NCBI GenBank assembly: GCA_022566215.1
Contig: JADFJJ010000001.1
Location: forward strand, 1 to 53,790
Length of the DNA stretch: 53,790 nt
Direction of reading: 5' to 3'
DNA from: Pseudomonadota bacterium
GTDB taxonomy: Bacteria > Pseudomonadota > Alphaproteobacteria > Sphingomonadales > SMXR01
Part shown: positions 25,159 through 32,510 of the stretch, in pieces
Layout of the letters: each line of letters starts with the position of its first letter
Position numbering within the stretch: position 1 is the first letter of the stretch
Notes under the pieces: generated by a model
What the model saw: the letters and a program-made list of their open reading frames with translations, nothing else
The model's database searches: none
What the model was told of the DNA's origin: nothing
Program-made: the position numbers and the translations under genes

Positions 25159-25199
25159 TTGATTTGAATCAAAGGGTGAGCAGCCAAATTATGTACATT
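25159..25199 (+). promoter_or_regulatory. FNR/Anr-type promoter for tnaA
   Basis: TTGATTTGAATCAA (25159-25172) is a perfect TTGAT-N4-ATCAA dyad, and TACATT (25194-25199) lies at the spacing of a class II promoter. Transcription would start near 25206, only about 13 bases before the ATG and just at the GGAG ribosome site. The messenger would then be almost leaderless and leave no room for a tnaC-like leader peptide. Confidence 0.6.
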
Positions 25200-25218
25200 G
25201 GCTTGTGGAGTAAGGCCC

Positions 25219-26583
25219 ATGAAAACCATTATCGAGCCGTTCCGCATCAAGTCGGTCGAGATGCTGCGTATGACGACGCGTGATGAACGCGAAAAACTGA
25301 TCCGCGAGGCCTATTACAACCTCTTTTATTTGCATTCCGACGATGTCCTGATCGACCTTCTGACCGATTCTGGCACCACAGCGATGAGCAACCGCCAATG
25401 GGCCGGTATCATGCTGGGGGATGAGAGTTACGCCGGTTCGCCGTCCTACTTCCGCTTTAAGGAAGCAGTTCGTAACCTGATGCCGTTCAAACACATAATC
25501 CCGACCCACCAGGGCCGGGCGGCGGAGAAAATCCTTTTCAGCATCTTGGGCGGCAAAGACGTGATTGTCCCTAACAACACCCATTTCGATACCACCCGGG
25601 CGAACGTTGAGGCGACCGGCGCCCGCGCCCTTGATCTGATTACGGCAGCCGGGCTGGATCCCGCCTCAACCGATCCCTTCAAGGGCAATATCGACCTTGA
25701 GGCCCTAAAGGACTGCCTGGAGAAAGACGGCGACAAAGTACCGTTGGTGATGATTACCATTACCAACAATTCCGGCAGCGGCCAGCCGGTCTCAATGGCC
25801 AATATCCGCGCCGCCGCCAAGCTTTGTAAAGCGCATGGTACGCCACTGTTCCTCGATGCCTGCCGGTTTGCCGAAAACGCCTGGTTCATCAAAAAGAAAG
25901 AGGAGGGTTATCAGAATAAATCGATCCTCGAGATTGTCCGTGAGATATTTTCCTATGCTGACGGCATGACCATGAGCGCCAAGAAAGACGGTCTGGTGAA
26001 CATGGGCGGTTGGCTGGCTTTGAACGATGAGGCCTGGGCGATGGAGGCCCGCAACCTGCTGATCTTAACCGAGGGCTTCCCCACCTACGGCGGGCTTGCG
26101 GGCCGCGACCTGGAGGCGATCGCCATCGGCCTTGAAGAGGTCGTCAATGAAGATTACCTTGAATACCGCATCACCTCGACCTCATATCTTGGAAAATCGC
26201 TGACCAAAATGGGCGTACCAATCGTCCAGCCCCCCGGCGGCCATGCCATATATGTCGATGCCCGCGCGATGCTTCCGCACATCCCGCCGTTGGAATACCC
26301 AGGTCAGGCGCTGGCGGTTGAACTTTACAAAATGGGCGGCATCCGCGCCTGTGAAATCGGCACCGTGATGTTCGGGCGGCAAACCGATGGCAGCGAAAAG
26401 CCGGCGGCGCAGGATCTGGTGCGCCTTGCCATCCCGCGGCGGGTCTATACCCAGAGCCATATCGATTACGTAATTGAGTGTTTTAAAGAGGTTTATACCG
26501 GGCGCGAAAAGCTCAAAGGCTTTCGCATCATTTATGAGCCGCCAATGCTGCGCCACTTCACCGCCAAGTTCACATTGCTTTAA
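25219..26583 (+). CDS. tnaA: Tryptophanase (tryptophan indole-lyase)
   Basis: A PLP-dependent beta-eliminating lyase of 454 residues. Landmarks are EPFRIKSVEML at the start, LIDLLTDSGTTAMS, IIPTHQGRAAEKILF, MSAKKDGLVNMGGW (PLP lysine region) and EPPMLRHFTAKF at the end. It is close to both tryptophanase and tyrosine phenol-lyase. Two positions decide for tryptophanase: the loop RACEIGTVMFG has Ile where tyrosine phenol-lyase has its substrate-binding Arg381, and HFDTTR has Asp where the latter has Thr124. It would split tryptophan into indole, pyruvate and ammonia. The track's start at 25198 is too long; the ATG at 25219 follows GGAGTAAGG. Upstream lies an FNR-type site, so expression is likely anaerobic. 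The fate of indole is not explained by this window. Confidence 0.85.
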   Translation: MKTIIEPFRIKSVEMLRMTTRDEREKLIREAYYNLFYLHSDDVLIDLLTDSGTTAMSNRQWAGIMLGDESYAGSPSYFRFKEAVRNLMPFKHIIPTHQGRAAEKILFSILGGKDVIVPNNTHFDTTRANVEATGARALDLITAAGLDPASTDPFKGNIDLEALKDCLEKDGDKVPLVMITITNNSGSGQPVSMANIRAAAKLCKAHGTPLFLDACRFAENAWFIKKKEEGYQNKSILEIVREIFSYADGMTMSAKKDGLVNMGGWLALNDEAWAMEARNLLILTEGFPTYGGLAGRDLEAIAIGLEEVVNEDYLEYRITSTSYLGKSLTKMGVPIVQPPGGHAIYVDARAMLPHIPPLEYPGQALAVELYKMGGIRACEIGTVMFGRQTDGSEKPAAQDLVRLAIPRRVYTQSHIDYVIECFKEVYTGREKLKGFRIIYEPPMLRHFTAKFTLL

Positions 26584-26730
26584 GATGGGCGTTTCAGCTA
26601 CCTTAAGATTTTGTTTCCTTGGAGAACCTTTCCATAACAACAAACTCGCCAGTCCAAACCAAAGGCCGTTGATGCGGGTCAAAAACCGACAATAAAGGGC
26701 ATTGACACATCAATTAATTTTGAAACGATT

Positions 26731-26830
26731 CTTTGGCTTAGCTGCACTGGAAAATGGCAGTTTTCTTGGATTTAAATTACAGCGTATTTCCAAATTTACA
26801 TGAAACATTGAGTTAATGTGACAATGCCTT
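26731..26830 (+). repeat. 100-bp direct repeat, copy 1
   Basis: This segment, starting CTTTGGCTTAGCTGCACTGG, recurs in the same orientation at 38787-38886 with seven mismatches and no gap by eye. The two copies bracket the nitrate respiration module about 12 kb apart. It has no evident coding capacity and no obvious terminal inverted repeats. It could be a small dispersed intergenic element or the footprint of a past duplication or insertion. Confidence 0.75.
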
Positions 26831-27090
26831 TCCGGCCATTAAACAAAGGATAAAGACGCTGTCCACTTCCCCCCAATCCGGGAATGTTTGCCTAACAGGT
26901 GTAGGATCAGGGGTTAAGGCAATGCGGTCTGTGAGGCTTCGGTTGATTTCGGCAGCTTTTGTGCGGCAATGCCCATCCCTAGTTGAGCCAGGGAAGGATA
27001 TGAGAACCTTTTTCGAACAGTTTTTCCCTCACAAATTGTTGATGAAGCTCTTGATTCAAATCAAATTTAATGCCTGCGAATTATGAAATA
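26830..27090 (+). repeat. Paralogous upstream region, copy 1 (before the DUF6969-like gene)
   Basis: Three blocks occur here in the same order as at 28042-28166: one around TTCCGGCCATTAAACAAAGG (39 bp, seven mismatches), GTGAGGCTTCGGTTGATTTC (25-bp block, two mismatches) and the block around the FNR-type dyad, followed by TTTAATGCCT. The spacing between blocks is larger here by about 60 and 75 bases. It appears that one regulatory region was duplicated. Confidence 0.65.
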
Positions 27091-27092
27091 AA
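27051..27092 (+). promoter_or_regulatory. FNR/Anr-type promoter for the DUF6969-like gene
   Basis: TTGATTCAAATCAA (27051-27064) is a perfect dyad. AATAAA at 27087-27092 matches four of six -10 bases at class II spacing. The predicted leader is about 100 bases. The same dyad recurs upstream of the 139-aa gene before narG. Confidence 0.55.
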
Positions 27093-27196
27093 AGTTTCAG
27101 AAATAATTTATGACGGGTTATTCTTAAAATTTTCCGGAGTTGTTGGGGTAGCCCAGAATTTGCTTTTTCTCTTTTGGCGAAACAGGAAATTGTGAC

Positions 27197-27997
27197 ATGA
27201 ATAAAAAAACCCCGATAATCAACTTTGAAAAATATTCCACAAAAGACCTGAAAACCATGGCCGAAGCTGGTCTCGAGGTTGTTGAATGTCACCGGGTTCT
27301 GGCCAAAACAGGTGATAATATTGTCAGAGAACTGCTTCCCAAAGAAGAAACATTCTACCAGTTTGACCACTGCCCGCCGGGCGACATTATCGATTATGAC
27401 AGCCACTCTCAATTCTACTACCACGCCCATCGCGAAGGCGAACATGGCCATTTTCACATTTTTATGCGGGAAAAGGGCATGCCCAAGGATTGCCGGCCTG
27501 CAAAACAGTCCAAGGTAGAACCCATAGAAGAGCGCGAAGACAAGATCTGTCATCTTGTTGCAATTTCGATGGACCGTTACGGCATCCCGATCCGGCTTTT
27601 CACAGTCAACCGGTGGGTGACCGGTGAAAATTGGTATAATGCCAGGGATGTTTACGCGATGGTCGAACGCTTCCAGATTGACCAGACCAAACCTTCTTGG
27701 GTTGTGAACCGCTGGGTGACCGCTTTGCTGTGGCTGTTTCGTCCCCAAATCAGGGAGCTCCTGGAAGAAAGGGATGCCGTCATTGCCAAATGGAAAAAGA
27801 AATACCCGGGCAAGGATGTTTTTGAAGACCGGGACCTTGGTCTTCCCTCAATGATTGAGATTTCGATTGATGACCAAAACCAGGCGCTGTTGAGGGAGTT
27901 GACCAGGCGCCATGAAAAAACAACCCAAACCCAAAAACGAAAACCCATCAAACGGACCAAAGGTTCTCAGAAACAAAGGGCCGCAAGCCGGGCATAA
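27197..27997 (+). CDS. Conserved hypothetical protein, DUF6969-like
   Basis: A 266-residue protein without a signal peptide or membrane segment. The N-terminal two thirds contain a striking conserved-looking region: EVVECHRVLAKTGDNIVREL, then QFDHCPPGDIIDYDSHSQFYYHAH and EHGHFHIFMREKGMP. The many histidines and acidic residues suggest metal binding (inference). It resembles what I recall as DUF6969 of proteobacteria; this is unverified. The C-terminus is strongly basic (KRKPIKRTKGSQKQR), perhaps for nucleic acid contact. It sits behind an FNR-type promoter just before the nitrate reductase operon and shares its duplicated upstream region, so a role in anaerobic or nitrate metabolism is plausible. 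The ATG follows at a distance from a weak ribosome site. Confidence 0.7.
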   Translation: MNKKTPIINFEKYSTKDLKTMAEAGLEVVECHRVLAKTGDNIVRELLPKEETFYQFDHCPPGDIIDYDSHSQFYYHAHREGEHGHFHIFMREKGMPKDCRPAKQSKVEPIEEREDKICHLVAISMDRYGIPIRLFTVNRWVTGENWYNARDVYAMVERFQIDQTKPSWVVNRWVTALLWLFRPQIRELLEERDAVIAKWKKKYPGKDVFEDRDLGLPSMIEISIDDQNQALLRELTRRHEKTTQTQKRKPIKRTKGSQKQRAASRA

Positions 27998-28041
27998 ATC
28001 CCGGAACTGGAATAGACCTTGGGATGAGAGTCCGAACACCC

Positions 28042-28166
28042 TTCCGGCTGTTAAATAAAGAATAAAAACGATGTCCACCTGTGAGGCTTCAGATGATTTC
28101 GGCAGTATAAATTGTTTCTGAAGTTCTTGATTCAAATCAAATTTAATGCCTCCGAGGCATGAGATA
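28042..28166 (+). repeat. Paralogous upstream region, copy 2 (before the 139-aa gene and narG)
   Basis: The partner of 26830-27090: TTCCGGCTGTTAAATAAAGA, GTGAGGCTTCAGATGATTTC and the FNR-type dyad followed by TTTAATGCCT occur in the same order but more tightly packed. The shared order points to duplication followed by insertion or deletion between blocks. Confidence 0.65.
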
Positions 28167-28168
28167 AC
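28127..28168 (+). promoter_or_regulatory. FNR/Anr-type promoter for the nar operon
   Basis: TTGATTCAAATCAA (28127-28140) with GATAAC (28163-28168) at class II spacing. Transcription would start near 28175, about 110 bases before the 139-aa gene, and would run through narGHJI. This is the expected anaerobic control of a membrane nitrate reductase. No NarL-type heptamers were noticed. Confidence 0.6.
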
Positions 28169-28285
28169 AGATCCAACTGGAATCCGGCCCAAACAGTTAA
28201 CCGGCTTGGCACGGCCATGTGCGTTACGTTCGGGGTGAACAAGCACCAATAGAGCACAGCCTGCAAAGCGTAAGGGAGTGTCACC

Positions 28286-28705
28286 ATGACGGCAAATAAC
28301 CATGATGCAGATCGGGTGCGCACCAGCGCTGCGAAATCGCCCCAAGAAGCCCCGTTAGCGGGCGGCCAAGTCTATGACGGCGACCTGCCGGTGCTGCAGT
28401 GGGAAATTAACCCGCAAGATCCCAGCGCAAAATCAGGGACCACTAATATCATGATTGAGGACTGGGAAATGCGGCTGTGGTGGCAGGTCCATCCCGACCG
28501 GATTGTCTATGCATCGCTGCAGGCGATGCAGGAGGACTTGACCAACCACGAGGGCGCGGCACGACCCCATCCGGTGGGGCGCTCGGAGGCTGTTAATCTT
28601 GTTTACGACATCGACCGCAAGGCGATTGTGGCGATCTACGGAACAGTCCGGGATTTCCGGCCCTTCGTGGACGCCTTTTATCAAGGTTACGTGCTGCAGA
28701 ACTAG
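28286..28705 (+). CDS. Unknown 139-residue protein upstream of narG
   Basis: I do not recognise this protein. Its first ~45 residues look disordered (polar, with AAKSPQEAP). The rest is compact with tryptophans and aromatic residues: VLQWEINPQD, DWEMRLWWQVHPDRIVYASL, SEAVNLVYDIDRKAIVAIYG and a DFRPFVDAFYQGYVL end. There is no signal peptide, membrane helix or cysteine cluster. A GGAG lies eight bases before its ATG. It is the first gene behind the FNR-type promoter, and narG begins 39 bases after its stop, so it is almost surely co-transcribed with nitrate reductase. A role as chaperone, assembly factor or small regulator of the enzyme is a guess. Confidence 0.7.
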   Translation: MTANNHDADRVRTSAAKSPQEAPLAGGQVYDGDLPVLQWEINPQDPSAKSGTTNIMIEDWEMRLWWQVHPDRIVYASLQAMQEDLTNHEGAARPHPVGRSEAVNLVYDIDRKAIVAIYGTVRDFRPFVDAFYQGYVLQN

Positions 28706-28744
28706 GCGCCGCCCGGAACAGGGGGAAGGAAAAAGGTTGGAGCA

Positions 28745-31700
28745 ATGACAAAAGACAAGAAGAACGGTAATGGATCACGCTGGTTTCGGATTCTTGATGA
28801 GCCGCGAAACTGGGAGAAATTTTATCGCAACCGCTGGTCCTACGACAAATCAGTGCGCACCAGCCACGGTGTCAATTGCTCGGGCTCGTGTTCCTGGGAA
28901 GTGTTCGTGAAGGACGGGCTGATTACCTGGGAATTGCAGAAGACCGACTGGCCGCAGATCAATGACGAAACGCCGAATTATGAGCCGCGTGGGTGCCAGC
29001 GCGGAATTTCCTCGTCCTGGTATCCTTACAGCCCGGTGCGGCCCAAATATCCCTATGTCCGCGGCGTATTGCTCGATTATTACCGCAGCGAACGCAAAGC
29101 CGGCAAGGATCCGGTAGCAGCTTGGGCGGCAATCGTCGAAAATCCGGAACGCTCAAAAACCTATCGCAACGCCCGCGGCAAGGCTGGCTGGCAACGGGCC
29201 TCATGGGAAGAATCGACCGAGATTATCGCCGCCGCCAAGATCTACACGATCAAGAAATACGGGCCCGACCATCTTGCCTGCTTCTCGCCCATTCCGGCGA
29301 TGAGCATGGTCAGCTTCTGTTCCGGCCACCGGCTATCCAACCTGATGGGCGGCACCATGCTGAGCTTTTATGAGTGGTATCACGACCTGCCGCACATCAT
29401 GCCGATGATGTGGGGGGATCAGACCGATGTGCACGAATCCGCGGACTGGTACCAAAGCGCCTACTGGATCGTACTCGGCTCCAACCTGCCGATGACCCGC
29501 ACACCGGACGCCCACTTTGCCTCGGAGCACAAATATAACGGCGGCAAGATTGTCAATCTATCGCCGGATTACGCGGACATCACCAAATTTGCCGATCTTT
29601 GGGTGCCAATCCGCGCCGGCACCGACGCGGCATTTCTGTTGGCCTGCATCCATGTCCTGCTCACAGAATTCCACGTCCAGAAAAAGACCCCGTATTTCAT
29701 CGATTATACCAAGCAGTACACTAACCTGCCGTTCCTCGTCATGCTGGAGGAACAGGACGATGGCAGCTATCTCGCGGGCCGTTTCCTGCGCGCCAGCGAC
29801 GTCAGTGAATTTGCCGGTGAGGAAAATGCCGACTGGAAGATGCCGATGTTTGATGCGGCAGGTGAGTTGAGGCTGCCCGGCGGGTCGGTCGGCTTCCGCT
29901 GGGAGAAAAAGAACCCCGGGCGCTGGAACAACAAGAACGAGGATGCCACAACCGGGGTAGCCTTCGATCCGTTGCTGACCTGCCTGGACCTCAAACATGA
30001 AACCATACAGGTCGCGCTTGCCGACTTCACGGACACGTTTAATCTCGAGCTCGGCACCACGCCAGGGAAGGGCAACCTATCCCGCGGAATGGCCAGAGGC
30101 GTGCCAAGCCGGACCGTGACCACACTGGACGGCAAGACTGCCCGCGTCACCACTGCCTACGATCTGCTACTCGCCCAGTTCGGCATCGACCGTGGCCTTG
30201 GCGGCGACTATCCGGCGGACTACAATGACGGCGACCAACCCTTCACTCCAGCCTGGCAGGAACAGGAGACCGGTGTCTCCCGTGAGCTGGTGCTGCGGGT
30301 CGCGCGTGAATGGGGTGACACCGCCAGCAAGACCAAGGGCAAATGCCTGTTCATTACCGGTTCCGGTATTCTGCACTGGTATCACGGCGGGACGCTGACC
30401 TACCGCGCACAGGCGGTGATGGGCATCCTCACCGGTTGCATGGGCAAGAACGGCGGTGGTTTCGCGCATTATGTCGGGACCGAAAAAATCCGGCCATTCG
30501 CGGCCATCGGCATGCTTGGCGGCGCCACCGACTGGACCGCGCCCCCCCGCCACATGAACTCGACCTCCTATTTCTATTTCCATACCGACCAGTGGCGCTA
30601 TGACGGCATGAGCCTCGACCCCCTGTGGGCGCCATGGGCGGAGAAATTCCCGGCGAAGGCGCAACACTCGGCGACAATGAACAGCCTGGCGGTGCGAAAC
30701 GGCTGGCTGCCGTTCTTCCCGCAATTCGACAAGAAGAACCCGATTGAAGTCTTGAAAGACGCCCGGGCGGCGGGCTGCAAGACCGAAAAAGAGGTCGGCG
30801 ACTGGGTTGCCAAACAATTCAAGAACGGCGATCTCAAGTTTGCTCTCAATGATGTTGACGCCCCGGAGAACCACCCGAAGGTCCTGGGTATTTATCGCGG
30901 TAACCTTATCGGCACCTCCATGCGCGGCCATGAATACGCGCTGAAGCACCTTCTTGGGACCCACAACAATGTGCTGGGCGAAGATCGTGCCAAAGATCTG
31001 GTCGAGGAAATCAAATGGCACGACCAGGCGCCACAGGGCAAACTTGATCTTATCTACAACGCGAACCTTCGGATGGACTCATCGGCCAATTATTCCGATA
31101 TCGTTCTGCCGACGGCGCACTGGTACGAGAAGTTCGATCTCACCTGCACCGATCTGCACTCTTTCTTCCACCCCTTCACCCCGGCGCATGATCCCCCTTG
31201 GGAAACCCGTGATGACTGGGAAATTTTCAAGACCATTGGCGAACAAGTCAGCAAACTGGCGGCGAAGCACCTCCCCGAGCCGGTCGAGGATCTGGTCATG
31301 ACCGCGCTGATCAACGACACTCCGGATGAGATGGCGCAGCCGATGGGCGAGTTGACCGATTGGCAGGCCGGCGACGTCGAACCGATCCCAGGTAAAACCT
31401 TCCCCAATGTTCGTGTGGTGACGCGTGATTACACCAAGATTGCGGACAAATACTCGACACTTGGCCCCAATGTGTGCAAGCCCGGCGGATACGGCGCCAA
31501 GGGCATCTTCATCGATCTTACGGACACCGTCGAGGAGATTAAGAAAAGCTATCTGGTGGGCGAGAAGGATGGGCGCGTTTCGCTCGAAAAGGCCCAGCAG
31601 GTGGCGGAAGTTATCCTGCGCATCTCACCGGAGAGCGACGGCGAAATCTCGCACAAGTTCTTCGAGACACTGGAAAAGCAGACCGGCCTTGAACTTACTC

Positions 31701-32509
31701 ACCTGATAGAGGGCGACCGCGAGATAGCCCACCATTTCCCGGATCTCATATCGCAGCCCCGGCGGAGCCTGACATCCGCCCACTGGTCGGCGATAGAAAG
31801 TCCCGGCAGGACCTACTGCCCGTGGACCATGAATATTGAGACCCTGAAACCCTGGCATACCCTCACCGGCCGCCAGGAAATCTATTTTGACCATCGCATC
31901 TACCGCGAATTGGGTGAACATCTGCCGACCTACAAACCGCCGGTGGATATGGTCAAGATCGGCGACGCACAGATGGAGAAAATGGAGCCTAACTCCAAGG
32001 TGTTCCGCTTCTTAACCCCGCACGGCAAGTGGCAGATCCACTCGATGTTCGTTGATACCTGGCACATGCTGAATATGTTCCGGGGCGGCCCGACGGTCTG
32101 GATCAACGACGAAGACGCAGTCGAGATCGACGTCGAGGATAACGACTGGATCGAGGTCTATAACGAAAACGGCATCGTCGTCGCCCGCGCTGTGGTCAGT
32201 AACACCGTGCCCCGCGACACAGTAATTATGTACCATTCCAGCGAACGCCATGTGAATGTTCCTTTCTCATCGCTGGCGCGGGAACGCGGGGTCAGTGATT
32301 TGCGCGGCGGCAACAATAACGCGCCGACGCGGATCATGATGAACCCGGCCACCATGGTCGGCGGCTACGCCAACTGGACCTATTTCCTTAACTACTGGGG
32401 CACCAGCCCGTCGGAGCGCGACTGCGCCGTCTTCATCCGCAAGAAGCCGCTGGAAAAGGACGGACGCAAAGTGATCTATCAGGAACGTGATCTGGAGTTG
32501 GGGGCCTGA
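28745..32509 (+). CDS. narG: Membrane-bound nitrate reductase, alpha (catalytic) subunit
   Basis: The 1254-residue molybdenum subunit of respiratory nitrate reductase. The first [4Fe-4S] site (FS0) is HGVNCSGSCSW plus PRGCQRG: H41, C45, C49 and C84, the His-Cys3 set typical of NarG. The aspartate that ligates molybdenum is in EWYHDLP, followed by GDQTDVHESADWY. Further matches to the Escherichia enzyme run throughout, such as YTIKKYGPDHLACFSPIPAMSMVS, RHMNSTSYFY and IEVYNENGIVVARAVVS. No twin-arginine signal is present, consistent with the cytoplasmic-facing form. It reduces nitrate to nitrite with electrons from quinol through NarI and NarH. The narH ATG follows one base after its stop. The gene looks more GC-rich than the narK genes downstream. 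Confidence 0.95.
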   Translation: MTKDKKNGNGSRWFRILDEPRNWEKFYRNRWSYDKSVRTSHGVNCSGSCSWEVFVKDGLITWELQKTDWPQINDETPNYEPRGCQRGISSSWYPYSPVRPKYPYVRGVLLDYYRSERKAGKDPVAAWAAIVENPERSKTYRNARGKAGWQRASWEESTEIIAAAKIYTIKKYGPDHLACFSPIPAMSMVSFCSGHRLSNLMGGTMLSFYEWYHDLPHIMPMMWGDQTDVHESADWYQSAYWIVLGSNLPMTRTPDAHFASEHKYNGGKIVNLSPDYADITKFADLWVPIRAGTDAAFLLACIHVLLTEFHVQKKTPYFIDYTKQYTNLPFLVMLEEQDDGSYLAGRFLRASDVSEFAGEENADWKMPMFDAAGELRLPGGSVGFRWEKKNPGRWNNKNEDATTGVAFDPLLTCLDLKHETIQVALADFTDTFNLELGTTPGKGNLSRGMARGVPSRTVTTLDGKTARVTTAYDLLLAQFGIDRGLGGDYPADYNDGDQPFTPAWQEQETGVSRELVLRVAREWGDTASKTKGKCLFITGSGILHWYHGGTLTYRAQAVMGILTGCMGKNGGGFAHYVGTEKIRPFAAIGMLGGATDWTAPPRHMNSTSYFYFHTDQWRYDGMSLDPLWAPWAEKFPAKAQHSATMNSLAVRNGWLPFFPQFDKKNPIEVLKDARAAGCKTEKEVGDWVAKQFKNGDLKFALNDVDAPENHPKVLGIYRGNLIGTSMRGHEYALKHLLGTHNNVLGEDRAKDLVEEIKWHDQAPQGKLDLIYNANLRMDSSANYSDIVLPTAHWYEKFDLTCTDLHSFFHPFTPAHDPPWETRDDWEIFKTIGEQVSKLAAKHLPEPVEDLVMTALINDTPDEMAQPMGELTDWQAGDVEPIPGKTFPNVRVVTRDYTKIADKYSTLGPNVCKPGGYGAKGIFIDLTDTVEEIKKSYLVGEKDGRVSLEKAQQVAEVILRISPESDGEISHKFFETLEKQTGLELTHLIEGDREIAHHFPDLISQPRRSLTSAHWSAIESPGRTYCPWTMNIETLKPWHTLTGRQEIYFDHRIYRELGEHLPTYKPPVDMVKIGDAQMEKMEPNSKVFRFLTPHGKWQIHSMFVDTWHMLNMFRGGPTVWINDEDAVEIDVEDNDWIEVYNENGIVVARAVVSNTVPRDTVIMYHSSERHVNVPFSSLARERGVSDLRGGNNNAPTRIMMNPATMVGGYANWTYFLNYWGTSPSERDCAVFIRKKPLEKDGRKVIYQERDLELGA

Positions 32510-32510
32510 C

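Larger units (their letters stand above)
26584..27196. other. Long intergenic region after tnaA
   Basis: About 610 bases with no convincing gene. It holds a 100-bp repeat (26731-26830) that recurs after narK2, three short blocks (26830-27090) that recur upstream of the 139-aa gene, and an FNR-type promoter (27051-27092). I saw no terminator with a T-run behind tnaA. The ORF at 26474-26695 is an antisense-free shadow of the tnaA end and was left out. Confidence 0.6.

Noticed and set aside
25219-26583. Tyrosine phenol-lyase
   Set aside because: The positions equivalent to Arg381 and Thr124 of tyrosine phenol-lyase are Ile and Asp here, as in tryptophanase.
26703-26714. TTGACACATCAA as a fifth FNR site
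   Set aside because: The half-sites are two bases too close; FNR sites need 14 bases in total.
27984-28005. Hairpin CCGGG/CCCGG after the DUF6969-like gene as terminator
   Set aside because: The stem is only five bases, it overlaps the stop codon and there is no T-run.
30167-31021. 284-aa minus-strand ORF
   Set aside because: It is an antisense shadow of narG.
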